A stretch of 64,000 nucleotides of DNA from Capsaspora owczarzaki ATCC 30864. Its lineage: Eukaryota; Opisthokonta; Filasterea. The stretch spans positions 1,279,585 through 1,343,584 of the forward strand of contig NW_011887293.1 of assembly GCF_000151315.2 (NCBI RefSeq), read 5' to 3'. The notes below the pieces were generated by a model. The model did not search any database. It was not told where the DNA came from and saw only the letters and a list, made by a program, of their open reading frames with translations. A program made the position numbers and the translations under genes. Position 1 is the first letter of the stretch, and every line of letters begins with the position of its first letter. Positions 58,492 through 64,000 of this stretch are shown piece after piece.

Positions 58492-60522
58492 TCAAGTGTC
58501 CAATTGAGCAATGAGTTGCCCAAAGGATGGGCGATCGTCGGCAGCTTCGTCAAGACACTCCAGCGCAAGCGTGACAAGCTCGCTGATGCTCTGGAGCTCC
58601 GCCTCGCTTGGTTTGAGGGCCGAGTCCAGCATCTCAACGAATTTCTGGGTTTTCACAGCCTTGCGCATATCAGTTTTCAGTGTGGGCCCAGGCTTGGCGG
58701 CGGTCACTAGCTCGAGTAGAATCATGCCAAAAGCATAGACGTCCGTCTTGATGGTAATCTTACTCTCACCAAAGAACACCGGACACATGTAAGCCTTGGA
58801 ACCTTGGACGTTCGATGTGCGAAGGTAGCTCTTGTCATCGAGCTGGGCAACACGAACAAGACCAAAGTCCGAAACTTTTGCGTTGAAATGCGCGTCCAAA
58901 AGAACATTGTCCGTCTTGAGGTCGAGATGGAACAGAACATGATCAGGGAATGCGGTTTGGACGTAGTGCATGCCGCGGGCGACATCGGCCGCAATTCGAT
59001 GGCGCTGAGACCAGGTTAACGCGGGAGTGTTGTTCTTCAGATTCAAGCGATCGCGAACAGAACCGTTTGGCATGAACCCGTAAACCAAGCAATATTCACT
59101 CTGAGCCTCGGCAAACGACAGCATGGCAATGATGTTGGGGTGACGGAATTTAGACAAAGAGTTCACTTCAGCTTGAAATGAGACATAGCCTTGGATCGAT
59201 TCGGCGGACAGCTTCTTAATGGCGACCGGAACAGTCGGTCCAGGCAGACTGGCGCCGTACACACGACCAAATGCTCCTTCGCCGACCAGAGAGTCATCAG
59301 CAAAGTTGTTCGTGGCGGAGGCGAGAGTGGCGAGAGGCACTTGTGGGATGGGTCCGTCAAAGTTCGAAAAAGATCCACAGCTGGCTTGGTTGCGCTCAAG
59401 TACTTCGATCCGATCAAGAGCTGACTTCAGTTCACGATCCTTGGTTGCAAGCTCCTGATCCTTGGCAACGAGATTTGAGCGAAGTTGTTGCAGGTCCTGC
59501 ACTTTGGCAGCGAGCTCCTGGTCTGTTGTTGCGATCAAGAGCTGACTGCAGTTCAAGTTCCTTGGTAGCAAGCTCCTGATCTTGGGCAGCGAGCGCTTGA
59601 TCTTTGGCGGCCAACTTGGCGCGCAGTTGCTGAATCTCTGCTACATTCGCTGCGGCACGAGCCGCAATCTGGGCCAAGTCGGCAAGCGATGGAACACGCT
59701 GGTTGTCAAGCTTGCCGAAGTCATGACTTAAATTTTGCCAAGCAAATGAATGGTTGTTCAAAGTTTGCTTCATACAGGAACCGCAAAGCTTGCAGAGAGA
59801 CTTACTCGAATTTACAAATGGTATTGCCCGTTTGCCTGAGTGCAGCGATTCCAGCCTTGGTCAAGAAGTTCTGGGACAAACTGTTATCGTCGGTTACATC
59901 GTCAGATTGGAGCAGGAGTCGAACGACTCTCAAAGCATTTGGAAGCAATCCATCTTACATGAGCAAAGTCAGCGTCGTGTTCACTTTGAGTGCCTCAGCA
60001 ATCGCCTGTGCTCCAGAATCGCCCATCTGATTGTAGTCCAGGCTGTCCGTCCCCTCCATCAGTGAGCACTCTTCGTCCTCTGTTGGATTACTCATTCACA
60101 TGCATTAGTCAAAGTGAAATGCCTTACAAGAGCAAAGTCAGCGTCGTGTTCACTTTGAGTGCCTCAGCAATCGCGTGCACTCCAGCATCGCCAATCTTAT
60201 TGTCACCCAGACTGTTCAACCTCTCCATCCGTGAGCATTAAATTCCCTCGATTGCATCGCATTCGCATGCATCAACCAAAGTGAGCTGACTTACAGGAGC
60301 TCCTTCAACGTCGTGTTCACTTTGAGTGCTTCAGCAATGGCCTGTGCTTCTGCGTCGCCAATCTTCTTCCCAATCTGACTGTTTCCCTCCATTTTCGTCA
60401 GCACACCCGCGCTGTCAACACTGTGTTCCAAATCAACTCAGGCGCTTCTCTTACTCGAGTTGTCCACTCGCATTCTTGACCTTGTCATACAACTCGCGCT
60501 GTCTCTGATTCATATTCTGCAT
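58492..60522 (-). CDS. Cytoplasmic LRR - coiled-coil - TKL/IRAK-like protein kinase
   Basis: Exons 60522-60455; three 84-nt LRR exons (60378-60295, 60211-60128, 60042-59959) each giving one RNI-type repeat (NKIGDAGVHAIAEALKVNTTL); 59880-59806; and 59726-58492. The last exon encodes heptad-like AKDQELATKDRELKSALDR repeats, then a kinase domain: LVGEGAFGRVYGAS (Gly loop), VAIKKL (Lys), HLDLKTDNVLLD (catalytic loop with HLD instead of HRD), SDFGLVR and DVYAFGMILLELVT. The domain resembles IRAK/Pelle and plant receptor-like kinases. No membrane segment or signal peptide is present. The coiled-coil repeat changes frame near 59530; a 70-nt GT-AG removal (59619-59550) would give 519 aa in one frame, otherwise there is a one-base shift. 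Confidence 0.82.
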
Positions 60523-61008
60523 TTTGGAAGATTTTTCAATCAACACAGCTAAACAACAAAAGACTGTCCCTCATTTCCAAAAGCCTCAAGCAGTCTCAAT
60601 TCCAGAGTAAACCCATTATTCTGCTCTACACTTTCCAAATTCGTGCTCGATATTCATGCTCATCGCCGGGAGCGACCGACCGAGCGAAAAGCGCGCGGGG
60701 GTGAACTTGGCTTGCATCCCAACAAAGTCTGTCTACTTTCTCCATTCAATCCTTCTCGATTCAATCTCCATCTCAGTTCAACTCAACTCCCCCTGTAATT
60801 CCCATCCTACAATTCATCAACATTGAAGCTCCGAGTCTGAGTCTGATTCTTCTTGTCCACAAAAGTCACTCCACTTTTTCAATCCCATTTCAATCTCCCC
60901 AGTTTTCAATTTTTCAATCCCATCCTCAACTCGCTTCGACCTCGACCTCGACCTCTTCCCTCAATCTCTAAATCTCTTTCTCTCCCTCGTTGCTGATATC
61001 ACAAACAC
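60523..61008. other. Divergent intergenic region, LRR kinase / RMDN-like
   Basis: About 490 bases between divergent starts. The half next to the RMDN-like gene is strongly C/T-rich on the + strand (repeated tcaatc, cctcgacc; 60730-61000), probably 5' UTR/core promoter. No ORF is believable. Confidence 0.6.
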
Positions 61009-62473
61009 ATGGCTGGTGGTGGTGGTGGTGCTGACGTTGTCGTCGCATTGCTGCCTGCATCGCGGTCGGCTGCGTTCGCGCTGGGTCTCGCGCTCGGCGC
61101 TGCGGCGGGCGGCGTGCTCGCAGCCATCACCACGCGCCGCATGCTCGACAGTGCCAAGTCCAAGTCCACCACATCAACACGCCCCAACGACCAGCCGCTC
61201 GTGCTCGCGATCGAGACGCTGACGGACGCCGTTCGTGGATTGGCGCAAACATACGATGCAGACCGGCAGGCGGCCAAGCTCAACGGCAGCCGCTACCAGT
61301 CGCACGCGGGAGGATCGTTCGAGTCTGCCTCCTTGTCGTCGTCGTCGTCGACGCAGCTGGGCACGGACGGGTTCCGCACGCCGCTCGAGGACGCGGCCTG
61401 GGACGAGGAGCCCGCCGAGGACGAGTTCTACGACGCCCGATCCCGCTCCAACTCGTCTGCAGCGAGCGTGGTTGCCCAGGCGCGACACCTCGCAACGGGT
61501 GCGGCGCCGGCGGCCGGCGAGAACGACGACGATGTCGAGGCAATGGAAGTCGCTGCGGCCGCTGCGTCAGACCCGCGCGCGTTCGCTGCAGCCGTCAATG
61601 GCGCGCTTCGTGCTCAGAAAGTCGTTGGAAGCAGCGGGGAAGAGATTGACGCCACGTTCTACGTCAAGGTCGACCATGCGCGCGAGTCCAAGGAGTTCCA
61701 GTCCGTCTTCAACATGCTCAAGACCGCGTTCGACGCCGACGCCAGCCCGACCAGCGTCAACCGCGGCCAAGAGGTCTATTGGCGATATGCTCGTGCGTAC
61801 TTTGATCTGAGCACGTCCCACGCTGCGGGCTCGGATGAGCGCAAGCGCCTCGTCGAGGCCGGGACTTTCAGCTTGCGAATGAGGGTCTTGTCTTGTTTGA
61901 CACGTCTGCCATGATGCACAAGTGGTGAGTGAGTGAGGGAAAGAGGGTTGCTTGTGTTTTGTCAAAATCAGCGGTTGGGGGGGGGGTTAGGGGGTGTTGC
62001 TGTTGAACAATCACTCACCCAAAAACGCCCACAGGTTTGCCATTCTCGTCACTGCAGTCGCCGAGTTTGGAGGAGCCAAAGAGAGGATTGCCACCGCATT
62101 CACCTTCCGTGACCACGTCCGCCGTGCAATTGAGCTCGATCCCCGGGATGGATCATCGTACCACTTGTTGGGCCGGTGGTGCTTTGAGGTGTCCCGATTG
62201 AAGTGGTACGAGCGCAAGGCTGCCGCGGCTCTGTTTGGTCGCCCGCCAGAGGCCACGGTGGAGGAGGCGCTCGAGCTCTTCCTGCAGGCCGAGGCTGCCA
62301 CGCCGTTCTTCTGGCGTGCCAACCCGCTGTTCATCGGACGGTGCTACAAGCAAAGCGGCAAGCCGGCTGACGCGCGCACCTACTTTGAATTGGCGCTGTC
62401 GGATGGATTCAAGGTTTCCATGGATGACGAAGAAACGTTGGTTGACGCTCGCAAAGAGCTTGATGCTCTGTAA
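61009..62473 (+). CDS. RMDN/PTPIP51-like TPR protein with FFAT-like motif
   Basis: Exons 61009-61924 and 62035-62473. The N-terminal hydrophobic segment (residues 22-40, AAFALGLALGAAAGGVLAAI) is a likely membrane anchor, then a disordered acidic region with EDEFYDARSRS (61420s), a close match to the FFAT core EFFDAxE that binds VAP proteins. The C-terminal TPR-like domain resembles RMDN1-3: WRYARAYFDLS, MMHKWFAILVTAVAEFGG, AIELDPRDGSSYHLLGRWCFEVS, ALFGRPPEATVEEALE, LFIGRCYKQSGK. Human RMDN3 anchors in the outer mitochondrial membrane and tethers it to ER VAPB. The frame slips by one base near 61860 in a GGG run (EAG then DFQLANEGLVLFDTS), with no plausible intron, so a sequence error or real lesion is likely. 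Confidence 0.83.
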
Positions 62474-62694
62474 GCGGGCAGGAGCTTGAGCCAATCCAAT
62501 CCATGCCGAAAAGAAATTTGTTGATCCCAGTGATGTTTGGTTCCCAGTGATGTTTGGTTCGAGTTTGTTTTCTCCTTGTTTAATGTTGGTCGATTGTTGT
62601 TATGCATTTGTGAATTGATCGCACCAAGACAGTCAGAAAATTCTTGTTGATACATGTATTTCAAACAATTGAATGCTACGACCACGGTCTAGCA

Positions 62695-64000
62695 TCATTG
62701 ACGCTGCCACTCGTCGATGCTCATCGCTCCATAATTCGGACGCCCTTGCTTTCGACGCTGGGCCGGGGACAACTTGGCGCGTTGAATGCGAGATTGCAGC
62801 GCCGTTCGGTTGGCAGTCAGCCGTGCATGGGTCAGACCCACGGCAGAGGTTGCAATCAGCACGGATGCAATTGAAATCAAAGCAATGCAGAGTGTCGTAG
62901 CTGTTTGATGACCCGAACAAACCCAAAAACGGCAGGCAATGAGTGGACGGGTTTTACCCAAATTAAAAGGAAAAACACCAAGCCATTTGATCGCTTACGA
63001 GTCGTGCATAACGAAGCACCTTCCGACGATGTCAAAAGTGTGTTGCTGCACGTATAGCACATGGATTGTCTGCACGGGAAATCATACCAATAGCTGTAAG
63101 ATCAACGAACGACGCTATCGCTTCAGCCACAAAACACACAATTTGGCTCACCCTGGGCCTCCGGCATACGTGTCAACAGGGCAGGGCTCGCAAACGGTGC
63201 TGCCATCCGATCCAGCAAAAGTGCCGGCTGGACAGGACGTGCATGACAGCTGATCGGCGCTAGGAATGGACCCAGCCGCGCACGGCATGCACTGCAGGGA
63301 GTGGGTCACGGAAAACCCGGCTGGGCAGGGTGCCGAGTTTGCCGAGGAGGAAGGGCACGATCGATCGATAATCACGTTTGCAGAGTGGAGTTGCCCGTTT
63401 GACAGACCGCCGACGGGCGCGTAAAAGCGCCGCGAGGTGTCGGGCTGAAGAAGGGCGTTGCACGTGACGGTCGAGCTTCTGACAGTCAGGCTGGCAGAGC
63501 TGGCAGCGTCAACAGCCGAGATGATGGTGCCAGAGTTCAGATTCGAGGTTGCGACCAGGTTGTCAGCAAACTGACAGGACGTGATTGTCGCGTTGAACTG
63601 ATTTGAAAGTTCAATAGCGGCCAAGTTTGTGGTCGAGCACCGTGTGAACTGCGTGGTGCTGAATGCAACTTGGTTGCTGGAAGAAATGCGAACAATGGAG
63701 GTATCTGGCACAGCAGGTGACGGCGAGGCCTGGACGTCGGAAAAGACACAGTTTGTCACGGAAAGACTGCCGGAAATGGAGTCAAAGTGCAGCAGGGCAG
63801 AAGCAGATGCCTCGAGGCGCCGGAATGTGCTCGCATTAACAAGCACATCCTGCATGCCCGACGACCAAACCAGCCGAGGCAAGCTGGCCGACGGAATTGC
63901 AGACGACGAATCAGAGAATGTCACGTTGGAAAATTGAAGCACAGCAGCCGTGTTCTCTGACGCAATGGCAGAGACGACTGGAGCAACAGCTGGTGCATTG
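62695..64000 (-). CDS. Single-pass membrane protein with beta-helix and GCC2/GCC3-type Cys repeats (partial, 5' off window)
   Basis: Exons in the window: 64000 (open) to 63152, 63093-62999, 62900-62695. The N-terminal visible part has repeated short Ser/Thr/Asn-rich strands with periodic hydrophobics (VTNCVFSDV, AFSTTQFTRCST, ATITSCQFADN), as in right-handed parallel beta-helix proteins. Then come Cys-rich ephrin-receptor-like repeats (CMPCAAGSIPSADQLSCTSCPAGTFAGSDGSTVCEPCP). The last exon encodes a membrane helix (LCIALISIASVLIATSAVGL) and a basic ~40-residue cytoplasmic tail without any kinase domain. Function unknown; a surface adhesion or sensing role is a guess. Confidence 0.8.

Overview
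This is a protein-dense nuclear segment of a eukaryote. Nearly every gene carries short GT-AG introns (mostly 60-120 nt) on both strands, and the sequence is rich in simple repeats and low-complexity protein tracts (poly-Q, poly-S, poly-A). No operons, CRISPR arrays, tRNA or rRNA genes, recognisable transposons or virus-derived elements were seen. The gene set (INCENP, CCDC22, SNX17, ENTR1, a GREB1 homologue, DR1, kinesin-1, an RMDN/PTPIP51-like protein, an ankyrin/SOCS-box-like protein, an LRR kinase) points to a unicellular relative of animals. A filasterean such as Capsaspora is my best guess; this is inference from gene content and style, not a database match.

Layout. 0-9 kb, minus strand: a tandem RasGAP-domain protein running off the left edge, an ankyrin/SOCS-box-like protein, and CCDC22. 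9.8-14.3 kb, plus: INCENP, broken by a duplicated serine-codon repeat. 14.8-21.2 kb: a bZIP factor (minus), the rRNA dimethyltransferase TFB1M (plus), an MGST3-like MAPEG enzyme (minus) and a Fic protein (plus). 21.9-28.4 kb, plus: the most interesting locus, a string of identical-length leucine-rich-repeat exons that appears to splice in frame into a GREB1-type protein (circularly permuted SF2 helicase plus TAGT glycosyltransferase). 28.8-40.3 kb: cyclophilin PPIE (plus), TRMT10 (minus), an Ldh2-type dehydrogenase with a histone-H1-like tail (minus), endonuclease G (minus), FAHD1 (plus), ENTR1 (plus), DR1/NC2-beta (plus). 40.6-44.6 kb, minus: 2-oxoglutarate dehydrogenase E1. 45-54 kb, plus: SNX17 and kinesin-1 heavy chain, the latter with a 234-bp GA microsatellite in intron 1. 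54-60.5 kb, minus: inositol monophosphatase, a glutamate carboxypeptidase II-like M28 peptidase, and an LRR/coiled-coil/kinase gene. 61-62.5 kb, plus: an RMDN-like protein with an FFAT-like motif. 62.7-64 kb, minus: the 3' part of a beta-helix/GCC-repeat membrane protein running off the right edge.

Functional themes. CCDC22 (CCC complex), SNX17 (cargo adaptor whose C-terminal tail docks on Retriever) and ENTR1 all belong to endosomal recycling. TFB1M, OGDH, EndoG, FAHD1 and RMDN are mitochondrial or mitochondria-linked in animals. INCENP and kinesin-1 are cytoskeleton or mitosis genes; DR1, bZIP and GREB1 are nuclear regulators. Eukaryotic genes need not be functionally clustered, so co-location is probably mostly coincidental. 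Exon boundaries were read by eye from splice motifs, reading-frame continuity and family similarity recalled from memory. For most multi-exon genes the summed exon lengths are divisible by three, which supports the models. The exceptions (INCENP repeat, GCPII N-terminus, LRR kinase coiled coil, RMDN) are flagged.
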